This document shows positions 4,995-10,863 of a stretch of 10,863 nucleotides of DNA, one piece after another. A model generated the notes under the pieces. The model was not told the origin of the DNA and made no database searches. It saw nothing but the letters and a program-made list of their open reading frames with translations. The first letter of the stretch is position 1, and each line of letters begins with the position of its first letter. The position numbers and the translations under genes are program-made. The stretch covers positions 1 to 10,863 of the forward strand of contig CAYJOR010000073.1 in NCBI GenBank assembly GCA_964371865.1, read 5' to 3'. Origin of the DNA: CAYJAZ01 sp964371865. Lineage in GTDB: Bacteria > Desulfobacterota > Desulfovibrionia > Desulfovibrionales > Desulfovibrionaceae.

Positions 4995-7637
4995 CTAATT
5001 AGGCAAAAGTTTTACAGTATAAGCTTTGTCAAAAATAAGGTATTTCTTCGCAACTTCTTGTAAATCTTTAGCATTTAATTTTAGAGCTTCGTCGATTAAT
5101 TTACGTTCGTATCCGAGACCTTTTTCATCGTTAAGCAATCTTGCAGCATCACTGGCTCTACTTGAGAAAGTTTGACTTTTACGAGCATAACTGCCTTCTA
5201 ATTGATTTTTAGCGCGTTCAATTTCAGCATCGGGCAAAAGACTAGTGTGGAGTGAATTAATAATATTTCTAAATCCTTCCTCAGAAGTCTGCAAATTTTT
5301 AGGATTTGTTCCAATATAGAAATTCATATATCCAGTTTTTTTCATTGTTTCTTGCGATGCTCTCACTGTGTATGCCAAGCCTTTTTCATCGCGTAAATCT
5401 CTAAACAGTATTCCGCCCATACCTGATAATACATTCTGTAATAACATTAACGCAGGAACGTCTTTATCTCCAACTGAAGCAGTTTCAAATACCAAGAGAT
5501 AATGCGCTTGATTGCGCCCGTGAAGAGTAAGATTTAATTCTTTTTCTTTACCCCATATAGGTGCTTCTATTTGAATTTTTTCCACTGTTGGGATAATTAA
5601 TTTTTTAGCTAGATTTGTGTATAATTCGGCGTCAAAGTCACCTGCAATTGCAAGAACCCAAGGCTGTTTTTTTTGCTTTTCCCAAAGGGTTGAAACATCT
5701 TTAAGTGTAAGTTTTTCTACTATTTCTGTAGTTCCCAGAGTTGTATATCCGTATACACTGTTCGGGAATAAAAATTCCGGCATTTTACTGTATATATAAC
5801 CCATGGCTTGATCTTGCGTTGATTTGATTTTTGCAAGTTGTGTTTGTTTTTCACGTTCAAACTCTTCTTCATCAAATTTAGGATTCTCTAAGATATCTGT
5901 AATAAGTTTGAAGACTTCTTCACTGTGCTGTGTTGGAGATGTGAAACTTAGATAAATACCGTTTTGTGTTGCATCAACACGAATTAATGAACTTCTGTCA
6001 CTAAGCCATTCTTGTAGTGTTATGCTATTCATATTATTACTTCTTTTTACAAGAACTGAAGAAAGTAGTGATGATAAACCTTGTTGATTGGGTTCTAGTA
6101 ATGAATTACCGCCTGAAAGTAAAAGGCTTCCACTTATGTATGGCACTGAATTATCAGGAATTAACACAAGCTTTCTATTACTTTGTAAATCAATTTCTTT
6201 TACGGTTGTATCTAAATCTTTTGAATTTGCTTCTTCAACAATTTTTTCAGGAGTCCAATTTTTTTGAATAAGAGTTTCGATTTTTTTTGAATCAATTTCT
6301 TTATTTTTTTCAGGAGCTACAACTGCTATGCTGAGTCTGTTAGGATTAAACCAATCTTTAATTGCTCGTCCAATTGCATTTTTATCAACACCTTTCACCA
6401 TATTTAGTGAGTTAATAATAGCTTGATCAACGTTACCATAATTAAAAAGGGCTCTACCTGCTCTTGAAGCAATGCCAGAAGCTGTTTCGTTTGAGCGAAG
6501 AATTACGTTTTCTCTATTGAGTTTAATTCTTACAAGATCTTCTTCTGTGAAAAAGTTCGTATCTAAAGTGGCTAAATCTTTTAGAATTTCACTGATAAAA
6601 GCGTCAAGATTTTCAGCATCTAAGCTTGCACTTATGTTTATCATGCCGATACGCTTGAAGCTTGTATTTCTTACGTTGATAGAATCAACCATTTGTTTTT
6701 CATGTTTATATTTTTTCCAAAAGAAACTATTTTTATCTCCGCCTAATAACTGAGCCAAAATTTCTAGAGTTGTAGATCGTACATCACCTGAATCTGGGCT
6801 AGGTAGTGCTAGGGTTACAGCTACTTTATTCCAGTTTCCGTATTGCACCTCTACAAGTGGCATGTCTTGCTTTAAGCTACTTACTGGAATTATTTGTTTT
6901 TTATTGACTTCACCTTTGTTTTGATATTTTGAAAAATTAGCTATGACTTCCTTGAGGACTTCATCCTTATCAACATTCCCTGCAATAACTAGTGTCATTG
7001 ATTGTGGTTGATAATATGTGTTCATGTAAGTTCTTAATTTTTCAACTGTCAAGGCATTAACTGTTTTTTCATATCCTATAATTGGATGCACATAAGGAGT
7101 GCCTGCCCATGTCATTTGTTGAATGCTTTCAAATACATGACTTCCTTGACCATCTTTACCACGATACAATTCTTCAATAACAACTTTCTTTTCAGATTCA
7201 AGTTCATTTTTATCAAGTAAAGGATGGAAAACCATATCTCTTACGATATCAAGCCCAAGCTTCCAATGGCGACTAGGCACGTTGTTGAAATACATTGTGT
7301 AATCAAAACTTGTTGCGGCATTTAAATAACCACCGACAGAGCTTATTTCTTTAGCAATTGCCCCCTTAGGTCTTGTTTCTGTGCCCTTGAAAAGCATGTG
7401 TTCAAGTACATGACTTATGCCTGCAATTTCAGAGTCTTCATACGAAGAACCTGCATGAACATAAATACTTGAACTTACAACGGGAGATCTTTTATCTGCT
7501 ATAATTAATACATTCAAACCATTTGATAGTTTTGTTACTATCATATCATCAGTCTGCATGAGAGTTTCATAATCAGATGCTTGCGCCGAAAAGGCAATCA
7601 TACAAGATAAAAAACTGCTTACAATTGTTTTAAACAT
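4995..7637 (-). CDS. Periplasmic M16 (pitrilysin-type) zinc metalloprotease, two-domain
   Basis: This 880-residue protein has a Sec signal peptide (cleavage after SAQA, residue 20) and two M16 halves. The N-terminal half is catalytic: the inverted zinc motif HVLEH (76-80) gives two His ligands and the base Glu79, and E149...E156 in the segment ELESEKKVVIEEL supplies the third ligand at pitrilysin-like spacing. The C-terminal half lacks HxxEH (QQGLSSLLSS near 518-527) but keeps FRDLRDEKGLAYTV (745-758), the conserved Arg/Tyr segment near the end of M16 domains. This active-plus-inactive arrangement is normal for full-length bacterial M16 proteins, whose halves close over small unfolded peptides. 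The substrate is unknown; PqqL-like peptide degradation in the periplasm is a guess. The start ATG at 7635-7637 has AAAGGAA (7643-7649) five bases upstream. No partner gene is adjacent, so it is probably monocistronic. Confidence 0.93.
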   Translation of the reverse strand: MFKTIVSSFLSCMIAFSAQASDYETLMQTDDMIVTKLSNGLNVLIIADKRSPVVSSSIYVHAGSSYEDSEIAGISHVLEHMLFKGTETRPKGAIAKEISSVGGYLNAATSFDYTMYFNNVPSRHWKLGLDIVRDMVFHPLLDKNELESEKKVVIEELYRGKDGQGSHVFESIQQMTWAGTPYVHPIIGYEKTVNALTVEKLRTYMNTYYQPQSMTLVIAGNVDKDEVLKEVIANFSKYQNKGEVNKKQIIPVSSLKQDMPLVEVQYGNWNKVAVTLALPSPDSGDVRSTTLEILAQLLGGDKNSFFWKKYKHEKQMVDSINVRNTSFKRIGMINISASLDAENLDAFISEILKDLATLDTNFFTEEDLVRIKLNRENVILRSNETASGIASRAGRALFNYGNVDQAIINSLNMVKGVDKNAIGRAIKDWFNPNRLSIAVVAPEKNKEIDSKKIETLIQKNWTPEKIVEEANSKDLDTTVKEIDLQSNRKLVLIPDNSVPYISGSLLLSGGNSLLEPNQQGLSSLLSSVLVKRSNNMNSITLQEWLSDRSSLIRVDATQNGIYLSFTSPTQHSEEVFKLITDILENPKFDEEEFEREKQTQLAKIKSTQDQAMGYIYSKMPEFLFPNSVYGYTTLGTTEIVEKLTLKDVSTLWEKQKKQPWVLAIAGDFDAELYTNLAKKLIIPTVEKIQIEAPIWGKEKELNLTLHGRNQAHYLLVFETASVGDKDVPALMLLQNVLSGMGGILFRDLRDEKGLAYTVRASQETMKKTGYMNFYIGTNPKNLQTSEEGFRNIINSLHTSLLPDAEIERAKNQLEGSYARKSQTFSSRASDAARLLNDEKGLGYERKLIDEALKLNAKDLQEVAKKYLIFDKAYTVKLLPN

Positions 7638-7669
7638 AGAAATTCCTTTGATATTTATTCAAAAATAGT

Positions 7670-7695
7670 ATTATATAGAATCTTATAAAATGCAA
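7670..7695 (-). promoter_or_regulatory. Candidate promoter of the M16 protease gene
   Basis: On the - strand a perfect TATAAT (7675-7670) would place the start near 7663, with a 26-nt leader. A TTGCAT element (7695-7690) lies upstream, but the spacer is only 14 bp, shorter than normal, so the -35 pairing is doubtful. The region is very AT-rich. Confidence 0.3.
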
Positions 7696-7759
7696 GTAAA
7701 TTAACTAAGTTTTATTATATAAACTTTACTGGGTATATATTTCCGTTGATATTTAAGAT

Positions 7760-7786
7760 AAAAAAGGACTGAATATATATCAGTCC
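7760..7786 (-). terminator. Intrinsic terminator on the - strand without an obvious gene
   Basis: Arms GGACTGA (7766-7772) and TCAGTCC (7780-7786) pair perfectly around a 7-nt AT loop. On the - strand the stem is followed directly by six T residues (complement of 7760-7765). On the + strand no T-run follows. It therefore ends a leftward transcript, but the padR transcript already has its own terminator further right, which leaves this one for another RNA. Confidence 0.75.
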
Positions 7787-7886
7787 CTTACAATTTATAA
7801 AAGCGTTTTAGAATGTAAATTTTCTTATAGAAAGAGGTTTCAAACAATGAACCTAATTGATAACGTGCTTCTGCTTACAAAACTTT
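7760..7886 (-). ncRNA. Candidate small RNA between the protease and padR genes
   Basis: A - strand promoter (-35 TTGACA exactly at 7919-7914, -10 TATGAT at 7898-7893, spacer 15 bp) would start transcription near 7886. The intrinsic terminator at 7786-7760 ends it about 127 nt later. The region between has no plausible coding frame on the - strand. It can form a further hairpin, AGGTTCA (7854-7848) with TGAAACCT (7842-7835). A lone promoter-terminator pair with internal structure is what an orphan small RNA looks like. The 15-bp spacer is short and no known family is recognised, so this is a prediction only. Confidence 0.4.
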
Positions 7887-7892
7887 ATTGAA

Positions 7893-7919
7893 ATCATAAT
7901 ATTAAAAATTATATGTCAA
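7893..7919 (-). promoter_or_regulatory. Orphan promoter candidate on the - strand
   Basis: A consensus TTGACA (7919-7914) and a near-consensus TATGAT (7898-7893, five of six) are separated by 15 bp. It points leftward into a gene-free stretch that ends at a terminator, with the first gene in that direction (the M16 protease) only beyond it. Confidence 0.4.
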
Positions 7920-7991
7920 GTTTTTTGTACGTGAAATATAAAATTAATTTAGAACCGTATCCTAGAAAGGTACTTTAATATGATTTACCAC

Positions 7992-8029
7992 AAAAAAAGT
8001 TCTAAACCTGATGTAAAGATTTAGAACTT
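7992..8029 (-). terminator. Terminator of the padR-family gene
   Basis: Arms AAGTTCTAAA (7997-8006) and TTTAGAACTT (8020-8029) form a perfect 10-bp stem. On the - strand the stem runs into a row of T residues (complement of the A-run 7992-7998). It lies about 33 bp beyond the stop codon of the PadR gene. Confidence 0.85.
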
Positions 8030-8061
8030 GTTATTTTATCAGTATTTAAATAGTGAGATTA

Positions 8062-8655
8062 CTATAGATTTTTCTTTATATATTCACGTAATGATTGATG
8101 CGGTTTGTCTGCGTCATTTTTTACTGTTGTTGCAAGCCATGAAGTGAGAATTTTATCAATATCTGTATATGTACGTATTACTTCGATTAAATGCTGTGAT
8201 GGGTGACCTGTAATAGTGTTATCGCTTTCTTTATTTTTTTCTTCTAAAGCTTTAATTATTTTTTGGCCATATTTTTCAAGCTCTTTATTTTTTTCATCTA
8301 GATGCTGCATCATAGTTTCATGATCGAGTAGATGTAGGCAGAGTATGCTCACCATAGCTTCATCTTGAAGTTTTGGTCTTCTGGCGGTTTTCATGTCCGC
8401 AGCCCAAGTTCTTAAAACATCAACTGCTATAGGTGTGAGCTTATAGAGTTTTTTATCAGGTTTTCCAATTTGTTGAACATCACGATAGACTACATAATTA
8501 AGTGATTCTAATTTTGCAAGTACCGGATATATTCTGGAATGACTTGTTTTTCTAAAATGTTTTAGGCGTTGAGTTACATCATAACCTGATAACTCTCTAT
8601 CTAGCAATACAGCTAAAACGTTGTAATCAAGGTCATTTAACTTAACTTCCTGCAT
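8062..8655 (-). CDS. PadR-family transcriptional regulator
   Basis: This 197-residue protein has an N-terminal winged-helix domain with the PadR hallmarks LAVLLDRELSGYDVTQRL (14-31), SRIYPVLAKLESLNYV (40-55, recognition helix) and the wing plus LYKLTPIAVDVLRTW (70-84). The rest is helical with a long charged segment (about 117-145), as in the larger PadR subgroup whose C-terminal domain dimerises (Vir_act_alpha_C type). PadR proteins are repressors released by phenolic acids, drugs or other small aromatics, and many control a neighbouring efflux pump. This one is divergent from an RND efflux operon, with two PadR-like palindromes between them, so it most likely represses that operon and possibly itself. 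The ATG at 8653-8655 has AGAGGAT (8661-8667) five bases upstream. The inducer cannot be deduced from the sequence. Confidence 0.9.
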   Translation of the reverse strand: MQEVKLNDLDYNVLAVLLDRELSGYDVTQRLKHFRKTSHSRIYPVLAKLESLNYVVYRDVQQIGKPDKKLYKLTPIAVDVLRTWAADMKTARRPKLQDEAMVSILCLHLLDHETMMQHLDEKNKELEKYGQKIIKALEEKNKESDNTITGHPSQHLIEVIRTYTDIDKILTSWLATTVKNDADKPHQSLREYIKKNL

Positions 8656-8685
8656 GGTATATCCTCTATAAAAATGTGATAAGGC

Positions 8686-8705
8686 ATATGTTCAGATTGA
8701 CATAT
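8686..8705. promoter_or_regulatory. PadR-type operator 1 (ATATGT-N8-ACATAT)
   Basis: A perfect palindrome with 6-bp arms, ATATGT (8686-8691) and ACATAT (8700-8705), is separated by 8 bp. The ATGT-N8-ACAT core is the pattern reported for operators of PadR and related regulators. It is the site nearer the padR gene, beginning 31 bp upstream of its start codon, so binding could block padR expression. It also overlaps a + strand TTGACA (8697-8702). Confidence 0.75.
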
Positions 8706-8753
8706 AATTCTTTTTCTGCTAATTTTTAGCATATGTACAAATGAACATATTAT
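8697..8753 (+). promoter_or_regulatory. Candidate promoter region of the efflux operon
   Basis: Two overlapping possibilities exist. One is TTGACA (8697-8702, consensus) with a 17-bp spacer and a weak TAATTT (8720-8725). The other is weak TTTAGC (8725-8730) with a 17-bp spacer and TATTAT (8748-8753). In the first, operator 1 covers the -35 and operator 2 the start site; in the second, operator 2 fills the spacer exactly. Either geometry suits repression. A small palindrome GCTAA-TTT-TTAGC (8718-8730) lies between the operators. Confidence 0.4.
8731..8750. promoter_or_regulatory. PadR-type operator 2 (ATATGT-N8-ACATAT)
   Basis: It has the same arms and spacing as operator 1: ATATGT (8731-8736), 8 bp, ACATAT (8745-8750). 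Both sites are preceded by GC. The centres of the two operators are 45 bp apart. It ends 32 bp before the first efflux gene and overlaps its likely promoter. Confidence 0.75.
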
Positions 8754-8782
8754 ATTAGAATATAAAAGTAAAGAGGAAAAAA

Positions 8783-10063
8783 ATGAGAAAGATTTTGTTG
8801 GCTATTTTTAGCTTAGCATTATGCAATCAAAGTGCTCAAGCTATTGAACTTAGCCTAGAAGATGCACTTAAATATGCACTTGAACGTAACGAAGATATAG
8901 GCATTTCTGAACTAACTATTGAGCAATCTAAACAAATTGTTAGAGAAGTAGAATCAGCAATTTATCCATCTGTAACAGTAACAGGGCAGTATGTTGCTAG
9001 GCATACACATACCTCACCTCATGAAGCAAACTTTTCTGCACAAAGCGCATTTAATCTTGGAGCCGGAGTAGAAGTTAATCAGCTTTTGTTTACTTTTGGT
9101 ATGATTGAAAATGCGATTGAAGCTGCTGAACTTGCAGAAAATCTGATGTATACACAAAAAGATATTGCATACTCATCACTTAGATATGCTATTAGAAATG
9201 CTTACTTTGTTACATTAATGTATGAAGAAAATTATCGCATAGCACGTCAATCCTATTGGAATGCTTTGAATACAAAGAAAAAACTAGAAGCTTCTGCATC
9301 TGTAAGAACAAGTCAGAGTGATTTAATTAAAGTTGATGCTGATATTGCAAGTCGTAAACCTACTGTAGACAGCGCAAAACTTTTGCTTGATCAAAGTTAT
9401 AGACTGCTACAAACTCTATGCGTACTTGATGAACCTGTAACAAAGCTTACAACACAGTTCAAAGAGATGGATATTATTGATTTTGATCTTGAAACAGCAT
9501 TGTCAGTTGTGGATAATTCTCCAACAATCAAGCTATATACTCAACAAATGGAATATCATTCAAAATTAGCAGAAGCAAAACGTGATGCTAATAATCCGTC
9601 AATTTCATTAAGAGGTTCTTATGGTTTTGGTGATAATTCTCCGCATTTTTACTTGACTGATCCTACTTGGAGCGGTGAAGCATCACTCGGAGTATTTTTG
9701 ACAATTCCTCTTTATGATGGTGGCAAAGCAGAAGCGCAGGGTAGGCAAGAAGATTTAAATGTAAAAATCAATAGAAGCAAGTTAGTGCAAACTAAAAGAA
9801 ATCTAGAAAATGATCTTAAAAACTACTATGAAACCTACACAACAAATCTTAAAGTTCTAAAAATGGACGATCATGCGATAAATCTTGCAAACCGTTCTTA
9901 TGAATTATCACTTGCAAGATTCTTAAATGGTCAAGCGTCAGCAGTTGAACTAAACGACGTTGAAAGCGGACTTACACAATTAAAAATGAAACGTATATCA
10001 ACCATAAACAGTATATACGCATCACTTGCTGAAATAGAAAGAATAGTTGGAGAAATAGAATGA
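8783..10063 (+). CDS. TolC-family outer-membrane efflux channel
   Basis: This 426-residue protein has a signal peptide (cleavage after SAQA, residue 20) followed by the usual opening LSLEDALKYALERN. The two outer-membrane efflux (OEP) repeats are recognisable: the first carries NQLLFTFG (99-106) and long coiled helices to about 215, the second carries TIPLYDGG (307-314) and another helical run to the end. Three copies would form the outer-membrane barrel and periplasmic tunnel of a tripartite pump. Its length is typical. Residue 14 is Cys, but the preceding LAL is not a good lipobox, so a lipoprotein form is unlikely. AGAGG (8772-8776) lies 6 bases before ATG 8783. The stop overlaps the next start as ATGA (10060-10063), indicating translational coupling. 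Putting the channel first in the operon is less usual than the adaptor-pump-channel order. It sits under the two PadR-type operators. Confidence 0.93.
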   Translation: MRKILLAIFSLALCNQSAQAIELSLEDALKYALERNEDIGISELTIEQSKQIVREVESAIYPSVTVTGQYVARHTHTSPHEANFSAQSAFNLGAGVEVNQLLFTFGMIENAIEAAELAENLMYTQKDIAYSSLRYAIRNAYFVTLMYEENYRIARQSYWNALNTKKKLEASASVRTSQSDLIKVDADIASRKPTVDSAKLLLDQSYRLLQTLCVLDEPVTKLTTQFKEMDIIDFDLETALSVVDNSPTIKLYTQQMEYHSKLAEAKRDANNPSISLRGSYGFGDNSPHFYLTDPTWSGEASLGVFLTIPLYDGGKAEAQGRQEDLNVKINRSKLVQTKRNLENDLKNYYETYTTNLKVLKMDDHAINLANRSYELSLARFLNGQASAVELNDVESGLTQLKMKRISTINSIYASLAEIERIVGEIE

Positions 10064-10788
10064 TAAGCAAATTATCAATACTAATTAAAGTATTAATTGT
10101 TATTGCCTTTTTTGCATGGCTTGTAAATATTTCTCAAGAAAAGATAAATGCAAAAATTATTGAAGATATCAAGGTTGTTAGCCATAACACAATATATGCA
10201 GAAAAGGGTTATCCTGTTTATACAAATAAAGTTGAAATAAGTGATGTAGCTTATTTTATTACAGATATTACTCTTGATGGTAATAATAATGCTAAAAATC
10301 ATTATACTGCATTTGTATCACAAGATAAAGCAAATACAATAAAAGTCGGGAATAATGTATACGTACCTAAAACGGAAGATACACTCAGAACCGGCTTTAG
10401 TTGGGAAGATACATCTAAATATAATATAGGTAAAGTTATATCAGTATCTAGTAGCGCAGATTGGAAAACAGGCTTCTATCAAATAAAAATTGATCTTGAA
10501 GAAGAACTGCCCAAACAACCTTTTTATTCCGCAAAAGTGGTAAATGCAACGAAAAAAAATATTGTTGTATTGCCAATTGCTAACCTAGATAGCATCAACG
10601 GAACATATCATGCTTGGCTTGAAGATGAAAACCTAAAAGCAGTGCAAAAACTTATAAAAACAGGTATTTGTGATGGTTATAACTGCGAAGTTATAAGCGG
10701 TGTAAATGCCGGTGATACAATAATAACAAGCGACAGGAAACTATTGACAGAAGGTATGTTGCTTAATAATAGAGGTGAAAACAAATGA
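10060..10788 (+). CDS. Short RND periplasmic adaptor (membrane-fusion protein), apparently lacking lipoyl/hairpin domains
   Basis: This 242-residue protein has an N-terminal membrane anchor (about 6-22, no clear cleavage site) and an exported body. From about 82 on it reads like the second half of an RND adaptor. The beta-barrel part is TAFVSQDKANTIKVGNNVYV (83-102), then YNIGKVISVSSSADWKTGFY (121-140) and a trailing IKIDL. The membrane-proximal part is IVVLPIANLDSINGTYHAWL (168-187), then GVNAGDTIITSDRKLLTEGM (214-233). Normal adaptors are about 350-420 residues and have a lipoyl domain and alpha-hairpin inserted before the barrel; here only about 60 residues lie between anchor and barrel, with no helical hairpin. 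The frame is clean and overlaps both neighbours by ATGA, so this looks like a genuine compact protein rather than a fragment. GGAG (10049-10052) serves as ribosome site. The adaptor role is inferred from the C-terminal resemblance and from the position between channel and pump. Confidence 0.75.
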   Translation: MISKLSILIKVLIVIAFFAWLVNISQEKINAKIIEDIKVVSHNTIYAEKGYPVYTNKVEISDVAYFITDITLDGNNNAKNHYTAFVSQDKANTIKVGNNVYVPKTEDTLRTGFSWEDTSKYNIGKVISVSSSADWKTGFYQIKIDLEEELPKQPFYSAKVVNATKKNIVVLPIANLDSINGTYHAWLEDENLKAVQKLIKTGICDGYNCEVISGVNAGDTIITSDRKLLTEGMLLNNRGENK

Positions 10789-10863
10789 TTGAAGTATTTG
10801 TAAAACGTCCTGCCACAACTATGATGTTTGTTCTCTTCATGGTTTTGATGGGAGCAACAGCAA
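10785..10863 (+). CDS. RND efflux pump, N-terminal fragment (runs off the window)
   Basis: ATG 10785 overlaps the adaptor stop TGA by four bases (ATGA) and has AGAGGTG (10771-10777) upstream. The 26 visible residues begin MIEVFVKRPATTMMFVLFMV, the characteristic start of RND pumps: a short cytoplasmic amphipathic segment with (K/D)RP followed by the first membrane helix. Pumps of this type are proton-driven inner-membrane trimers that export drugs, metals or lipophilic compounds. The substrate class cannot be told from this fragment. It completes a channel-adaptor-pump operon. Confidence 0.88.
   Translation, partial: MIEVFVKRPATTMMFVLFMVLMGATA

Noticed and set aside
6017..6753. Small + strand open frames inside the M16 protease gene (6017-6271 and 6472-6753)
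   Set aside because: They lie opposite a well-conserved protease and their hydrophobic or basic composition is what reverse-strand reading of this gene produces.
7847..7891. 14-codon frame on the + strand (MNLIDNVLLLTKLY) preceded by AAGAGG
   Set aside because: Too short to support, no promoter or terminator in that direction, and it overlaps the hairpin of the candidate small RNA.
10093..10302. Open frame on the - strand inside the adaptor gene
   Set aside because: Antisense shadow within an operon with clear coupling on the + strand; no motif or ribosome site.
1..10863. CRISPR array, tRNA, rRNA, complete insertion sequence or phage genes
   Set aside because: I looked for regularly spaced direct repeats, cloverleaf-like stretches and transposase or integrase motifs and saw none in this window.

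Overview
The window is strongly AT-rich DNA from a Gram-negative bacterium. Evidence for an outer membrane comes from an outer-membrane channel gene, an RND pump gene, several Sec signal peptides and a periplasmic-receptor transporter. The tripartite tricarboxylate transporter (TTT) genes, the double-domain M16 protease and a long GGGGAAACC/GGTTTCCCC-type intergenic hairpin make me think of a low-GC proteobacterium, possibly Desulfovibrionales. That placement is a weak inference and no rRNA or tRNA is present to test it.

Layout: (1) 1-323 is the 3' end of a GGDEF-domain gene, closed by a strong terminator. (2) 324-760 is non-coding and holds a possible miniature mobile element: a 185-bp unit with 13-bp terminal inverted repeats and a large internal hairpin. 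It is followed by a promoter candidate. (3) 761-3798 is a complete TTT-type uptake operon on the + strand: periplasmic receptor (TctC/Bug type), small membrane subunit (TctB type) and large membrane subunit (TctA type). A hairpin sits after the receptor gene and a very strong terminator after the large subunit. (4) 4094-4846 encodes a secreted endonuclease I (EndA/Dns) family nuclease, converging on (5) 4995-7637 (- strand), an 880-residue periplasmic M16 zinc protease. (6) 7638-8061 is non-coding. It contains a possible small RNA on the - strand (consensus -35 element, -10 element and an intrinsic terminator about 125 nt later) and the padR terminator. (7) 8062-8655 (- strand) encodes a PadR-family repressor, divergent from (8) a + strand operon at 8783-10863: TolC-type channel, a very short RND adaptor, and the start of the RND pump, which runs off the window.

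How it works together: the intergenic region between padR and the efflux operon carries two identical-arm palindromes, ATATGT-N8-ACATAT, 45 bp apart. Their pattern is that described for PadR operators and they overlap plausible promoter elements. The simplest reading is a locally autoregulated, probably drug- or metabolite-inducible efflux pump. The three efflux genes are translationally coupled by 4-base overlaps (ATGA) at both junctions. The oddest coding feature is the adaptor: only 242 residues, with the beta-barrel and membrane-proximal parts recognisable but no room for a normal lipoyl domain and alpha-hairpin.
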